From assembly GCF_005047635.1 (NCBI RefSeq), contig NZ_SUKC01000004.1, forward strand, positions 177,462 to 241,461: a DNA stretch of 64,000 nt. The letters are read 5' to 3'. Source of the stretch: Arthrobacter sp. CAU 1506 (GTDB taxonomy: Bacteria; Actinomycetota; Actinomycetes; Actinomycetales; Micrococcaceae). A program made the translations under genes and the position numbers. Positions 50,603 through 60,146 of the stretch are shown piece after piece (the stretch's first letter is position 1; every line of letters starts with the position of its first letter). A model generated the notes under the pieces. It was not told the DNA's origin. It worked only from the letters and a program-made list of their open reading frames with translations, and did no database searches.

Positions 50603-51166
50603 TTACCGCGTGATCAGGAGGGGCCTCAGCGGCAGTGCGCACGATACCCGCTCCAGATCGACGCCGGCTGCTCCCATAGCTCCCGGAACGCGGTTGTTCC
50701 GGCCGGTGTCATCGCACCAGTCGAGGTTGTAGGGCAGCGCCGTCACCGAGGCCTCGCCGGCCGCAGTATCGGACGGGACCGTGAATGTATACGTAAAGCC
50801 GCCGGCGTCGTTCATCGGGGCGGTTTCGTGAATGACTTCTGCGCCGGAAGCATCTGTCACGATCACTTCGATCTGGGCGTCGCTGCCGTAGCGCGGGTCG
50901 CAGCCGGCGTCCGGCGCTGACACCGTCACGGCCTGCCCTGGACTCGCGTTCGCGGGACTCACCGCATACTCCGGTGGGAGACACGGCGGAGCCTCGAGCC
51001 AGGGTAGAACCCCGCACCCCGCCATGGGACCGGCCAGAACCGCTGCACCCACGACGGCCAGGAGGGCACCGCGCAATATTCTGCCACCCGCGCCGCCGCT
51101 CCCGCCTCGCGACATCCGTCCCCGCGGGCCGCCCACACCAAACAACTCCCCCACCCGCCGCGGCAT
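50603..51166 (-). CDS. Hypothetical exported lipoprotein
   Basis: A 187-residue protein with an Arg/Gly-rich N-terminus, a hydrophobic helix and lipobox MAGC (Cys51), or Cys34 counted from the second Met (MSRGGSGGAGG). The mature part is a likely Ig-like beta domain (AVSPANASPGQAVTVSAPDAGCDP). Four Cys could form two disulfides. It starts two bases after the DUF488 stop, so they are one transcript. Function unknown. Confidence 0.65.
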   Translation of the reverse strand: MPRRVGELFGVGGPRGRMSRGGSGGAGGRILRGALLAVVGAAVLAGPMAGCGVLPWLEAPPCLPPEYAVSPANASPGQAVTVSAPDAGCDPRYGSDAQIEVIVTDASGAEVIHETAPMNDAGGFTYTFTVPSDTAAGEASVTALPYNLDWCDDTGRNNRVPGAMGAAGVDLERVSCALPLRPLLITR

Positions 51167-51167
51167 G

Positions 51168-51536
51168 TCAGCCGGATTTCCCGCCGAGTTCTTCCAGGAT
51201 CATGTCCCGCAGGACCGCCGCCTGGTTGTGTGTCTGATCCTTGGCGCCATAGAGCAGGCAGAGCTTGGGGTGTTCGCGGGCCAGGTCCAGCAGGCGCTTG
51301 AGCGCCTCGGAGCCGTCCAACTCCTTTCGGTAGGCCAGCGTAAACGCTTCGAACTTCTCGGGCTGGTGGCTGAACTCCTTGCGCAGCTCGGCGGACGTTC
51401 CCGCTTCCTTCAGCCAGAGGTCCAGACCTGCCTCGTCCTTCTTGATGCCGCGTGGCCAGATCCGGTCCACCAGCACACGGTAGCCGTCGCCGTCGTCGGC
51501 CGGTTCATAGACCCGTTTGATGTGAACGTCCGTCAT
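51168..51536 (-). CDS. DUF488 family protein
   Basis: A 122-residue protein of the DUF488 (YeaO-like) family, with VLVDRIWPRGIKKDEAGLDLWLKE, PSxELRKEF-like ELRKEFSHQPEKFEAF and LCLLYGAKDQTHNQAAVLRD. Some members bind metal or DNA; no activity is established. Divergent from valS across about 90 bases. Confidence 0.88.
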   Translation of the reverse strand: MTDVHIKRVYEPADDGDGYRVLVDRIWPRGIKKDEAGLDLWLKEAGTSAELRKEFSHQPEKFEAFTLAYRKELDGSEALKRLLDLAREHPKLCLLYGAKDQTHNQAAVLRDMILEELGGKSG

Positions 51537-51627
51537 AGCCGCATGCTACGCGAGCCGGGCCGGGGCAGATAGGTTGCACCGCCGTCGCGAATCTTCATTC
51601 CGTGCCCGGCATGAAAGAATGGCCAGC

Positions 51628-54252
51628 ATGGCAGAACATACCCCGGGCACAGACACGCCCGTTTCCGTAAACGTTCCCGACAAGCCCGCCCTCGAAGGCC
51701 TTGAGGACGCCCTGACCCGGCGCTGGCGCGGGGAGGGAACCTACAAGTTCAACCCCGAGACCACCCGGGAGCAGGTCTACTCGATCGACACTCCCCCGCC
51801 GACGGCGTCCGGCTCGCTGCACGTGGGACACATGTTCTCCTACACACAGACCGACGTGCTGGCCCGCTACCAGCGGATGCGCGGCATGAACGTGTTCTAC
51901 CCGATGGGCTGGGACGACAACGGCCTGCCCACCGAGCGCCGTGTGCAGAACTTCTACGGCGTGCGCTGCGACCCGTCGGTGCCGTACAACCCGGACTACC
52001 AGCCGCCGGCCACGCCGGCCAAGAACCAGCGCGATTTCGACGTCGTCTCGCGCCGGAACTTCATTGAGCTCTGCGAGACCCTGGCTGTGGAGGACGAAAA
52101 GGTTTTCGAGAACCTCTTCAGCACGCTGGGCCTGTCCGTGGACTGGGACCTGACCTACCGGACCATCGACGACGTGTCCCGCTCGGTCTCGCAGCGCGCC
52201 TTCCTGGCCAACCTGACCGCCGGCGACGCCTACATGGCCGAAGCCCCGACGCTCTGGGACGTCACCTTCCGCACCGCCGTGGCGCAGGCCGAGCTTGAGG
52301 ACCGGGAGATGCCCGGCGCCTACTACCGCTACGCCTTCGAGACGGCCAACGGCGAGAAGGTCCACATCGAGACCACCCGCCCCGAGTTGCTGCCGGCCTG
52401 CGTAGCACTGGTGGCCCACCCGGACGACGAGCGTTACCAGAAGCTGTTCGGCACCACCGTGAAATCCCCACTGTTCGGCGTGGAGGTGGAGGTCAAGGCG
52501 CACCCGCTGGCCAAGCCGGAGAAGGGCGCCGGCATCGCCATGGTCTGCACCTTCGGCGACCTGACGGACGTCACCTGGTGGCGCGAGCTGCAGCTGCCCA
52601 CCCGCTCGATCGTGGGCCGCGACGGCCGGATTGTGGCCGAGACGCCGGAGTGGATCACCACCGAGGCAGGCAAGGCGAACTACGCCGAGCTGGCCGGCAA
52701 GACCGTGTTCTCCGCCAAGGAGAAGGTAGTGGAGCTGCTGGCCGCCGCCGGCGAGCTGGACGGCGAGCCCAAGAAGATGACCCACCCGGTCAACTTCTAC
52801 GAAAAGGGCGACAAGCCGCTGGAAGTCGTCACGTCGCGCCAGTGGTACATCCGCAACGGCGGCCGTGACGAGGACCGGCGCGAACGATTGATCGGCCGCG
52901 GCCGGGAGATCGACTTCCACCCGGCGTTTATGCGCTCGCGCTACGAAAACTGGATCGAAGGCCTCAACGGCGACTGGCTGGTCTCCCGGCAGCGCTTCTT
53001 CGGCGTGCCGATTCCCGTCTGGTACCCGCTGGACGTTTCCGGCAACCCGGACTATGACAACCCGGTGCTGCCGAGCGACGAGATGCTCCCGGTCGATCCG
53101 GCCGCCGAGCCCGCCCCGGGCTACGAGGAGTCGCAGCGCAACCAGCCCGGCGGCTTCATCGGCGACGCCGATGTGCTGGACACCTGGGCCACCTCGTCGC
53201 TGACGCCGCAGATCGTGGGCAAGTGGAGCCGGGACGAGGCATTCTTCAACAACGTCTTCCCGTTCGACGTGCGCCCGCAGGGACACGACATCATCCGCAC
53301 CTGGCTGTTCTCTACCGCGGTGCGCGCCGATGCGCTCAACGGCTGCGCGCCGTGGAAGCACGCGGCGCTCTCCGGCTGGATCCTGGACCCGGACCGCAAG
53401 AAGATGTCCAAGTCCAAGGGCAACGTGGTGGTCCCCACCGACGTACTGGAGCAGTTCGGTGCCGACGCGGTGCGCTACTGGGCGGCCTCCGCCAAGCTCG
53501 GCGCGGATACCGCCTACGAAGTCGCGCAGATGAAGATCGGCCGCCGACTGGCCATCAAGCTGCTCAACGCCTCCAAGTTCGTGCTGAACCTGGGCGCCAC
53601 CCAAGCATCGGTGATTGCCGACGACGCCGCAGTAGTCACCAACCCCTTGGACATCTCGCTGCTGGGCCAGCTGGCCGATGTGGTGGAAACCGCCACCGCG
53701 GCGTTCGAGAAGTACGACCACGCCCGGGCGCTGCAGGTCACCGAGAGCTTCTTCTGGTCCTTCACGGACGACTACGTGGAACTGATCAAGGACCGTGCCT
53801 ACGGTGCCGCCGGCCAGGCGGAGCAGGACTCGGTGCTGGCCACTCTCGCCACCACCCTGGACGCGCTGCTGCGCCTGTTCGCGCCGTTCCTGCCCTTCGC
53901 CACCGAAGAGGTCTGGAGCTGGTGGCGCGCCGGTTCCGTGCACCGCGCTGAATGGCCGACGACGGCGGGGCTCGCCTCGGTCGCCTCGGCCGCCGACAAG
54001 GGCCTGCTGGGCACCGTCGGACTGGCGCTGGGCGGCATCCGCAAGGCCAAGTCGGAAGCGAAGGTCAAGCAGCGCACCGAAGTGCTCACCGCGACCATCA
54101 GCGGTTCGGCTGCCCAGATTGCGCAGCTGGAGGCCGGGCTGGGTGACCTGAAGGCCGCCGGCAATGCCCGCGAGGTCATGCTGGCCGAGGCCGAGGGCGA
54201 GCTGACCGTCACCAAGGTGGAGCTTGCCGCCGCGGAGGCTGCGGCCGAGTAG
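51628..54252 (+). CDS. valS: Valyl-tRNA synthetase
   Basis: An 874-residue class I synthetase. HIGH-type motif in PPPTASGSLHVGHMFSYTQTD, editing domain, tRNA-core segment and KMSKSKGN are present. The C-terminal coiled-coil arm is short. The VGHMFSYTQTD form belongs to the archaeal-like ValRS found in actinobacteria. The start ATG 51628 is preferred over the one nine bases earlier because GAAAGA is then at better spacing. No T-box was found upstream. Confidence 0.95.
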   Translation: MAEHTPGTDTPVSVNVPDKPALEGLEDALTRRWRGEGTYKFNPETTREQVYSIDTPPPTASGSLHVGHMFSYTQTDVLARYQRMRGMNVFYPMGWDDNGLPTERRVQNFYGVRCDPSVPYNPDYQPPATPAKNQRDFDVVSRRNFIELCETLAVEDEKVFENLFSTLGLSVDWDLTYRTIDDVSRSVSQRAFLANLTAGDAYMAEAPTLWDVTFRTAVAQAELEDREMPGAYYRYAFETANGEKVHIETTRPELLPACVALVAHPDDERYQKLFGTTVKSPLFGVEVEVKAHPLAKPEKGAGIAMVCTFGDLTDVTWWRELQLPTRSIVGRDGRIVAETPEWITTEAGKANYAELAGKTVFSAKEKVVELLAAAGELDGEPKKMTHPVNFYEKGDKPLEVVTSRQWYIRNGGRDEDRRERLIGRGREIDFHPAFMRSRYENWIEGLNGDWLVSRQRFFGVPIPVWYPLDVSGNPDYDNPVLPSDEMLPVDPAAEPAPGYEESQRNQPGGFIGDADVLDTWATSSLTPQIVGKWSRDEAFFNNVFPFDVRPQGHDIIRTWLFSTAVRADALNGCAPWKHAALSGWILDPDRKKMSKSKGNVVVPTDVLEQFGADAVRYWAASAKLGADTAYEVAQMKIGRRLAIKLLNASKFVLNLGATQASVIADDAAVVTNPLDISLLGQLADVVETATAAFEKYDHARALQVTESFFWSFTDDYVELIKDRAYGAAGQAEQDSVLATLATTLDALLRLFAPFLPFATEEVWSWWRAGSVHRAEWPTTAGLASVASAADKGLLGTVGLALGGIRKAKSEAKVKQRTEVLTATISGSAAQIAQLEAGLGDLKAAGNAREVMLAEAEGELTVTKVELAAAEAAAE

Positions 54253-54274
54253 CCAAAGCTCCGTCACGTAGCGG

Positions 54275-54311
54275 GTGGCTCCGACGCGAGGACTCCTCGG
54301 GTCGGAGCCAC
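54275..54311 (+). terminator. Terminator of valS
   Basis: Inverted repeat GTGGCTCCGAC / GTCGGAGCCAC, with a second inner repeat CGAGGA/CTCCTCG, beginning 23 bases after the valS stop. Confidence 0.7.
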
Positions 54312-54340
54312 TGCTCGCTGGGCCTCTTATCGGGGCCGTT

Positions 54341-54393
54341 AACGAGGGGAAGCCCCATCAGCGTTTACGCCGTTGGTGGGGCTTCGACTCGTT
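54341..54393. terminator. Second hairpin behind valS
   Basis: Long imperfect inverted repeat AACGAGGGGAAGCCCCATCA / TGGTGGGGCTTCGACTCGTT with a small loop. It may back up the valS terminator or end minus-strand transcription from the DsbA-like gene. Confidence 0.5.
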
Positions 54394-54563
54394 GATCCAA
54401 AGGTGACGGCTTTGGGTCTCGCGAACTCCGTGGATTTTCAGGTCTTCCTAGCCTCGTCACTGGCTGGCAGTTTGTGGAGCTAGTCCACTACTTGTCACTG
54501 AATCTTTGGTGTTCGGTCCCGCATCTTTTGGCGGATGCGTATAGATATATATACTCCTGCGCA

Positions 54564-54620
54564 AGCCGACACGCCATAGCTGCACGGAAATATTTTCCGG
54601 TTGGCTATGGCGTGTCGGCT
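54564..54620. repeat. 17-base perfect inverted repeat with nested AT-rich hairpin
   Basis: Arms AGCCGACACGCCATAGC (54564-54580) and its exact complement (54604-54620), loop of 23 bases holding a second hairpin CGGAAA-TAT-TTTCCG. It sits in the gap of convergent valS and the DsbA-like gene, 41 bases before the stop of the latter. An intrinsic terminator for the minus strand gene or a mobile-repeat remnant. Confidence 0.6.
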
Positions 54621-54660
54621 CGTGGCAGATGGTCAGCCGGGAACGTGTCCGGCGAACCGA

Positions 54661-55281
54661 TCAGTTGAATTCGGGGCTGGTGGTCCGCGAACGCTTGATC
54701 TCGTAGAAGTACGGGAAGTCGGCCAGCGCTACGGCGCCGTCGAAGATCTTGCCGGCGTCCTCGCCGCGCGGAATCCGGGTCATCACCGGTCCGAAGAAGG
54801 CCGTGCCGTTGAAGGCCACCACCGGCGTTCCGACCTCGTCGCCGACCTTGGAGATGCCTTCCTCGTGGCTGGCGCGCAGCTGTTCGTCGTACTCGTCCGA
54901 GGTGGCGAAGCGGGCCAGGTCGGCGGGCAAGCCGACTTCTTCCAGCGCCGCGGCGGTGACGGATTCGTAATCCTTGTTGCCACCGTTGTGGATGCGCGTG
55001 CCCATCGCCTCGTAGAGCTTGCCCACGTAGGCCTCGCCGTTCAGTTCCTGGGCGGCGATGATCACGCGCACCGGGCCCCAGGCCTTCTTCAGGAACTCCT
55101 TGTACTCATCCGGCAGCTCATCGCGGCCGTCATTGAGCACGGCCAGGCTCATCACGTGCCATTCCACCTTCACGTCGCGGACCTTCTCCACCTCAAGAAT
55201 CCAGCGGGAAGTGATCCAGGCGAACGGGCAGGCCGGGTCGAACCAGAAGTCAACAGTGGACGGTGCGGCGTTTTCAGACAT
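54661..55281 (-). CDS. DsbA-family mycothiol-type nitroreductase-like protein
   Basis: A 206-residue thioredoxin-fold protein with an inserted helical domain. It has the active-site motif CPFAW ([17 protein letters not shown]), as in the actinobacterial Rv2466c group, which uses mycothiol to reduce nitro compounds. GTPVVAFNG is the cis-Pro loop. It has no signal peptide and is cytosolic. Monocistronic between valS and the clpX pair. Confidence 0.88.
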   Translation of the reverse strand: MSENAAPSTVDFWFDPACPFAWITSRWILEVEKVRDVKVEWHVMSLAVLNDGRDELPDEYKEFLKKAWGPVRVIIAAQELNGEAYVGKLYEAMGTRIHNGGNKDYESVTAAALEEVGLPADLARFATSDEYDEQLRASHEEGISKVGDEVGTPVVAFNGTAFFGPVMTRIPRGEDAGKIFDGAVALADFPYFYEIKRSRTTSPEFN

Positions 55282-55471
55282 ATGGCAGTGCTCCTTCAGG
55301 GGTGCCGGTTATGGGTGCTGATGTGCGTAACTGCGCGGGCGCAGGTTTTGTTCCGCCTGCCTCAAGGCGGACGCTTGTGCGCCCCGCAGCGGGCTACGCC
55401 GCAGCGAGTTGCGTCGGAGAGGTTTGCGCAGCCGGCTATGGCGGGGCACCTCTGGCCGCTAAGGATGCCAG

Positions 55472-56767
55472 TCAGGCGGAGTCGCGGCGGCGGAGGGCTT
55501 CCACGTCGTGCGGGATCAGCGTGGGTTCGGCCCCGTTCAGCACTGTCGCCGCCGTGATCACGGCGGTGGCAATGTCCTCGCGGCCGGGCAGGTCGAACAT
55601 GATCGGCTGCAGCGTCTCTTCCATGATCGCGCGCAGTCCGCGGGCGCCGGTCCCCCGCTCCAGGGCCAGATCCGCCACTGCCTCCAGAGCGTCCTGCTCG
55701 AAGGCCAATTCCACGCCGTCCAACTGGAACATCTTCTGGTACTGCCTCAGCAGCGCGTTCTTCGGTTCGGTGAGGATCTTGATCAGCGCCGGCTTGTCCA
55801 GCTCAGCCACCGTGGTGATCACCGGCAGGCGGCCGATGAACTCCGGAATCAGCCCGAACTTGAGCAAGTCCTCGGGCATGACCTCGCCGTAGTTGTCCTG
55901 CTGCCGCGCGGTGTCCCTCAGCGGTGCGCCGAAGCCGAGGCCCTTGCGCCCCGCCCGCGAGCCGATGATCTCCTCCAGCCCGGCGAAGGCGCCGGCAACA
56001 ATGAAGAGGATGTTGGTGGTGTCGATTTGCAGGAACTCCTGCTGCGGGTTCTTCCGTCCGCCCTGCGGCGGCACCGAGGCCACGGTTCCTTCCAGGATCT
56101 TCAGCAGCGCCTGCTGCACGCCCTCGCCGGAAACGTCGCGGGTGATCGACGGGCCCTCGCTCTTGCGGGTGACCTTATCGATTTCGTCGATGTAGATGAT
56201 GCCCTGTTCGGCCTTTTTAATGTCGTGGTCGGCGGCCTGGATCAACTTCAGCAGGATGTTCTCCACGTCCTCGCCCACATAACCGGCCTCGGTCAGCGAC
56301 GTCGCATCCGCCACCGCGAACGGCACGTTCAACTGGCGCGCCAGCGTCTGGGCCAGATACGTCTTGCCGCAGCCGGTGGGGCCGATCAACAGCACGTTCG
56401 ACTTGGAGATCTCTACGTCCTGCAGGTCGCCGGCGGCGGTCAGCGCAGCGTTGCCCGGGGCGGCATGGCCGGACCGGATGCGCTTGTAGTGGTTGTACAC
56501 CGCCACGGCCAGCGCACGTTTGGCCGGTTCCTGGCCGATCACGTATTCCTGCAGGAACCCGAAAATCTCCCGCGGTTTCGGCAGCTCCAGGAGTTCTGTT
56601 GCGGCCGTCCCGGCACCGAACTCTTCCTCCAGGAGCTCGTTGCACAGCCCAACACATTCGTCGCAAATGTAGACGCCGCCGCCGGCGATCAGCTTCTTGA
56701 CCTGCTTCTGGCTCTTCCCGCAGAACGAGCAGGTGAGAAGCTCCGCGCTTCCGGCGGTCCGGGCCAT
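55472..56767 (-). CDS. ClpX paralogue with altered RKH loop
   Basis: A 431-residue ClpX-family AAA+ unfoldase, highly similar to the neighbouring ClpX (about 80% identical by eye). Zinc-binding domain ([18 protein letters not shown]), Walker A GPTGCGKT, Walker [11 protein letters not shown], pore loop GYVGED and sensor-2 GARGLR are intact. The RKH pore-entry loop is RKN ([10 protein letters not shown]), and the ClpP-contact loop is LGF (RKGLGFGAP) instead of IGF. Its linker after the zinc domain also differs. It starts 58 bases after the other clpX stop and is likely co-transcribed. It may choose other substrates than the canonical copy. Confidence 0.9.
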   Translation of the reverse strand: MARTAGSAELLTCSFCGKSQKQVKKLIAGGGVYICDECVGLCNELLEEEFGAGTAATELLELPKPREIFGFLQEYVIGQEPAKRALAVAVYNHYKRIRSGHAAPGNAALTAAGDLQDVEISKSNVLLIGPTGCGKTYLAQTLARQLNVPFAVADATSLTEAGYVGEDVENILLKLIQAADHDIKKAEQGIIYIDEIDKVTRKSEGPSITRDVSGEGVQQALLKILEGTVASVPPQGGRKNPQQEFLQIDTTNILFIVAGAFAGLEEIIGSRAGRKGLGFGAPLRDTARQQDNYGEVMPEDLLKFGLIPEFIGRLPVITTVAELDKPALIKILTEPKNALLRQYQKMFQLDGVELAFEQDALEAVADLALERGTGARGLRAIMEETLQPIMFDLPGREDIATAVITAATVLNGAEPTLIPHDVEALRRRDSA

Positions 56768-56825
56768 AATGTATCCCCTTGTCTGGTCCTCGTGCGTCGT
56801 CCGGTGGTCGTCAGTGTGCGGTGCG

Positions 56826-58118
56826 TCAGGCCGACTTGTTCCGCCGCTTGGCCACCACGTCGTGGGAAATCAGCGTCGGTTCGGCCTTGTTCAGCACCAC
56901 GTCTGCAGTGATCACCACAGAGGCGATATCTTCGCGGCTGGGGAGGTCGAACATGACGGGCTGCAGGGTCTCTTCGATGATCGCCCGGAGCCCGCGCGCA
57001 CCGGTCCCCCGCTCCAGCGCCAGATCAGCGACTGCTTCCAGCGCTGCCTGCTCGAAGCTGAGTTCCACGCCATCCAGCTGGAACATCTTCTGGTACTGCC
57101 GCAGCAGCGCGTTTTTCGGTTCGGTCAGGATCTTGATCAGTGCCGGGCGGTCCAAGTTGGACACCGTGGTGATCACCGGCAGGCGGCCGATGAACTCCGG
57201 AATCAGCCCGAACTTCAGCAGGTCCTCGGGCATGACCTCGCCGTAGCTGTCCTTTTCCGCTGCCGCGTCCTTGAGCGGGGCGCCGAAGCCGATGCCCTTG
57301 CGGCCGGCCCGTGATCCGATGATCTCTTCCAGCCCGGCGAAGGCCCCGGCCACGATGAACAGCACGTTGGTGGTGTCGATCTGGATAAATTCCTGGTGCG
57401 GGTGCTTCCGCCCGCCCTGCGGGGGAACCGAGGCCACGGTTCCCTCCAAAATCTTCAGGAGTGCCTGCTGCACGCCTTCGCCCGACACGTCGCGGGTAAT
57501 CGACGGGTTCTCGCTCTTGCGAGAGATCTTGTCGATCTCGTCGATGTAGATGATGCCCTGTTCGGCCTTCTTGACGTCATAGTCGGCGGCCTGGATCAGC
57601 TTGAGCAGGATGTTTTCCACATCCTCGCCCACGTAGCCGGCCTCGGTCAGGGCGGTGGCGTCCGCGACCGCGAAGGGAACGTTCAGCCGGCGGGCCAGGG
57701 TTTGGGCCAGATAGGTCTTGCCGCAGCCGGTGGGGCCGATCAGCAGGATGTTGGACTTGGAGACTTCCACGTCCTCCAGCGGGCTGGCATCGGAGAGATT
57801 AGCGGTGCCCTTGGGCGCATGGCCGGACTGGATGCGCTTGTAGTGGTTGTACACCGCTACTGCCAGCGCTCGTTTGGCCGGCTCCTGGCCGATCACGTAT
57901 TCCTGCAGGAAGTCGAAGATTTCGCGTGGCTTGGGCAGTTCGAAGGAGCCCAGGTCCGAAACCTCGGCCAACTCCTCTTCGATGATCTCGTTGCACAGCT
58001 CAATGCACTCATCGCAGATGTACACGCCTGGGCCGGCGATCAGCTTCCTGACCTGTTTCTGGCTCTTGCCGCAGAAAGAGCACTTGAGCAGGTCAGCGCT
58101 CTCACCTATGCGAGCCAT
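56826..58118 (-). CDS. clpX: ATP-dependent protease ATP-binding subunit ClpX, canonical copy
   Basis: A 430-residue ClpX, the hexameric unfoldase that feeds substrates to ClpP1P2. N-terminal C4 zinc finger ([22 protein letters not shown]), Walker A GPTGCGKT, Walker [11 protein letters not shown], pore loop GYVGED, RKH loop [10 protein letters not shown] and ClpP-binding loop RKGIGFGAP are all standard. It follows clpP2 after about 220 bases, the normal actinobacterial neighbourhood, so this is taken as the ancestral gene and the downstream copy as the duplicate. Confidence 0.95.
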   Translation of the reverse strand: MARIGESADLLKCSFCGKSQKQVRKLIAGPGVYICDECIELCNEIIEEELAEVSDLGSFELPKPREIFDFLQEYVIGQEPAKRALAVAVYNHYKRIQSGHAPKGTANLSDASPLEDVEVSKSNILLIGPTGCGKTYLAQTLARRLNVPFAVADATALTEAGYVGEDVENILLKLIQAADYDVKKAEQGIIYIDEIDKISRKSENPSITRDVSGEGVQQALLKILEGTVASVPPQGGRKHPHQEFIQIDTTNVLFIVAGAFAGLEEIIGSRAGRKGIGFGAPLKDAAAEKDSYGEVMPEDLLKFGLIPEFIGRLPVITTVSNLDRPALIKILTEPKNALLRQYQKMFQLDGVELSFEQAALEAVADLALERGTGARGLRAIIEETLQPVMFDLPSREDIASVVITADVVLNKAEPTLISHDVVAKRRNKSA

Positions 58119-58338
58119 ATCCGTCCCCTTACTTGTCCTACGTCGGCACCTGCCGCGGCGGCTAAGCTGTCCAACCCCGCTACAAGGTGCTGCGTTGATG
58201 CCGAGTTGGTGCTGCGCTGCCGAAGCTGGCTGACACCAACTCTAATTCACTGCGCCGACAGTTTCAGTAACCACACTGCCCGTGGTGCGATATGACGCGC
58301 CACGGGCAGTGAAAGCAATCCAGCAATCTTACCTGTTA

Positions 58339-59010
58339 TTACTTGGTGATCGCCGGCTTGTTGATCTTGCGGGAGTCGAGCACCTGGTCGATCAGCCCGT
58401 ATTCCAGGGCACCGTCGGCGGTCAGGATCTTGTCGCGCTCGATGTCCTTGTTGACCTGGGCCGCGTCCTTGCCCGAGTGCATGGCCAGCGCGTTCTCCAG
58501 CCATTCACGCATCCGCATGACCTCGTCGGCCTGGATCTGCAGGTCGGAAGCCTGGCCGCGTTCCCCGCCACCCAGTGCCGGCTGGTGGATCAGCACACGG
58601 GCGTTCGGCAGGGCCAAACGCTTGCCCGGCGTGCCGGCGGCCAACAGTACAGCAGCAGCACTGGCCGCCTGGCCCAGACACACGGTCTGGATCTCCGGGC
58701 GGATGTACTGCATGGTGTCGTAGATCGCGGTCATCGCGGTGAACGAGCCGCCCGGCGAGTTGATGTACAGCGTGATGTCGCGGTCGGGGTCGGTCGACTC
58801 AAGCACCAGCAGCTGGGCCATGATGTCGTCGGCCGAAGCGTCGTCCACCTGGACACCCAGGAAGATGATGCGGTCTTCGAACAGCTTGGTGTAGGGATCC
58901 TGGCGCTTGAAGCCGTACGGCGTGCGTTCCTCGAACTGGGGCAGCACATAGCGGCTCTGCGGCATGTTTGCGGCGTAACCGCCGGCAGCGGCACCGAAGT
59001 TGTAGTCCAT
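58339..59010 (-). CDS. clpP2: ATP-dependent Clp protease proteolytic subunit 2
   Basis: A 223-residue ClpP with the catalytic Ser in [12 protein letters not shown] and His in [12 protein letters not shown]; the Asp is in DIERDK. It pairs with ClpP1 to form the mixed 14-mer. ATG 59010 has CAGGAGAATC upstream and gives the usual N-terminus ([13 protein letters not shown]), so longer frames were rejected. 40 bases behind clpP1; the two are one operon. Confidence 0.95.
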   Translation of the reverse strand: MDYNFGAAAGGYAANMPQSRYVLPQFEERTPYGFKRQDPYTKLFEDRIIFLGVQVDDASADDIMAQLLVLESTDPDRDITLYINSPGGSFTAMTAIYDTMQYIRPEIQTVCLGQAASAAAVLLAAGTPGKRLALPNARVLIHQPALGGGERGQASDLQIQADEVMRMREWLENALAMHSGKDAAQVNKDIERDKILTADGALEYGLIDQVLDSRKINKPAITK

Positions 59011-59050
59011 GAGATTCTCCTGCTTGTATTCGGGTCGGTGGCGCGTGGGC

Positions 59051-59695
59051 TCAGGATTCCGTCGTCGAGGCGGAGTCGCTTTGCGTCCCGCCACCGCCGG
59101 TGACGCCGCCAGCGTGGGCGGAGATCTTGTCGAAGAACCCGTAAGCCAGGCCCTCCTCAGCCGTGAACCACTTGTCGCGGTCGTTGTCGATCAGGATCTG
59201 CTCGACCGTCTGTCCGGTCTGCTCGGCGGTCAGCTCGGCCATGACCTGCTTCATGTGCAGGATCAGCTCGGCCTGGATCCGGATGTCCGAGGCCGTGCCG
59301 CCGATGCCGCCGGAAGGCTGGTGCATCAGGATCCGTGCATGCGGAGTGGCGTAGCGTTTGCCCTTGGTGCCCGAGGACAGCAGGAACTGGCCCATCGACG
59401 CCGCCAGACCGGTAGCCACGGTGACCACGTCGTTCGGAATGAACTTCATGGTGTCGTAGATGGCCATGCCGGCGGTCACCGAGCCGCCGGGCGAGTTGAT
59501 GTAGAGGTAGATGTCCTTTTCCGGATCCTCGGCCGAGAGCAGCAGCAGCTGCGAGCAGATGGCGTTGGCGTTCTCGTCCCGCACCTCGGAGCCGAGCCAG
59601 ATGATGCGCTCTTTGAGCAGACGGTTGTAGATGTAGTCTTCACGGCTAGCGGCGTCGACCGTAGCCATCATCGGAGTGGCGGATTCATTCGACAT
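59051..59695 (-). CDS. clpP1: ATP-dependent Clp protease proteolytic subunit 1
   Basis: A 214-residue ClpP with catalytic Ser in [14 protein letters not shown], His in [11 protein letters not shown] and Asp in NDRDKWF. The C-terminus has a Gly/Ser-rich tail ([13 protein letters not shown]). ATG 59695 has GAGAGG upstream. First of the clpP1-clpP2 pair, downstream of tig. Confidence 0.95.
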   Translation of the reverse strand: MSNESATPMMATVDAASREDYIYNRLLKERIIWLGSEVRDENANAICSQLLLLSAEDPEKDIYLYINSPGGSVTAGMAIYDTMKFIPNDVVTVATGLAASMGQFLLSSGTKGKRYATPHARILMHQPSGGIGGTASDIRIQAELILHMKQVMAELTAEQTGQTVEQILIDNDRDKWFTAEEGLAYGFFDKISAHAGGVTGGGGTQSDSASTTES

Positions 59696-59943
59696 GCTGA
59701 AATACCTCTCGCTTCTTCCCCTGGGCTGAACCGTCATCCGGCGCCCCTCGGGTCGTTTACCTACTTGGACAGTAACGTGTTCGGCTGCCCGATTCCTCCC
59801 TGACAACGCACTGTTCGCTGACGGCGCATCAGGCCCGTGTTCTCGCGGTAAAAGCTCTGCCTGCAGCAGAATTACGACGCCGGAGCTTGCCTTTCGCAGC
59901 GCCGTTCACCGCGCGCCCGACTCACCTTTTCAACGGCCTGAAT

Positions 59944-60080
59944 CAAGCCGGACATCGCCGCCGAGCGTCCCTTCGCACCCAGGCCGGGCATCGCCGTCGC
60001 GCACTCCTCCCCGCGCAAGCCGGGCACCGTCGTCGAGTGCCCCTCCCCACCCAAGCCGGGCACCGCCGTCGAGCACGGGG
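59944..60080. repeat. Four tandem 36-base repeats between clpP1 and tig
   Basis: Units start at exactly 59944, 59980, 60016 and 60052, each sharing a core like CAAGCCGGGCATCGCCGTCG with variable rest. The period is 36 bases, a multiple of three, and one minus-strand frame reads through as repeats of the form MPGLG...EG. The frame has no ribosome binding site. It is a minisatellite in the tig-clpP1 gap of about 450 bases, which otherwise shows only the tig terminator and the clpP1 promoter area. Confidence 0.75.
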
Positions 60081-60090
60081 GTTAAAGCGG

Positions 60091-60126
60091 CGGACCGCCG
60101 GTCCCTTGCGGGAGTCCGGCGGTCCG
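60091..60126 (-). terminator. Terminator of tig
   Basis: Inverted repeat CGGACCGCCGG / CCGGCGGTCCG with a 14-base loop, 20 bases behind the tig stop on the minus strand. Confidence 0.75.
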
Positions 60127-60146
60127 TCCGTGCGGCGGTGTGCTGC

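Noticed and set aside
51595..54267. An 890-codon open frame on the minus strand opposite valS
   Set aside because: It is the antisense shadow of the ValRS gene with no recognisable domain.
59944..60080. CRISPR array
   Set aside because: Period is 36 in total, with no separate repeat and spacer parts, units vary throughout, and there are no cas genes.
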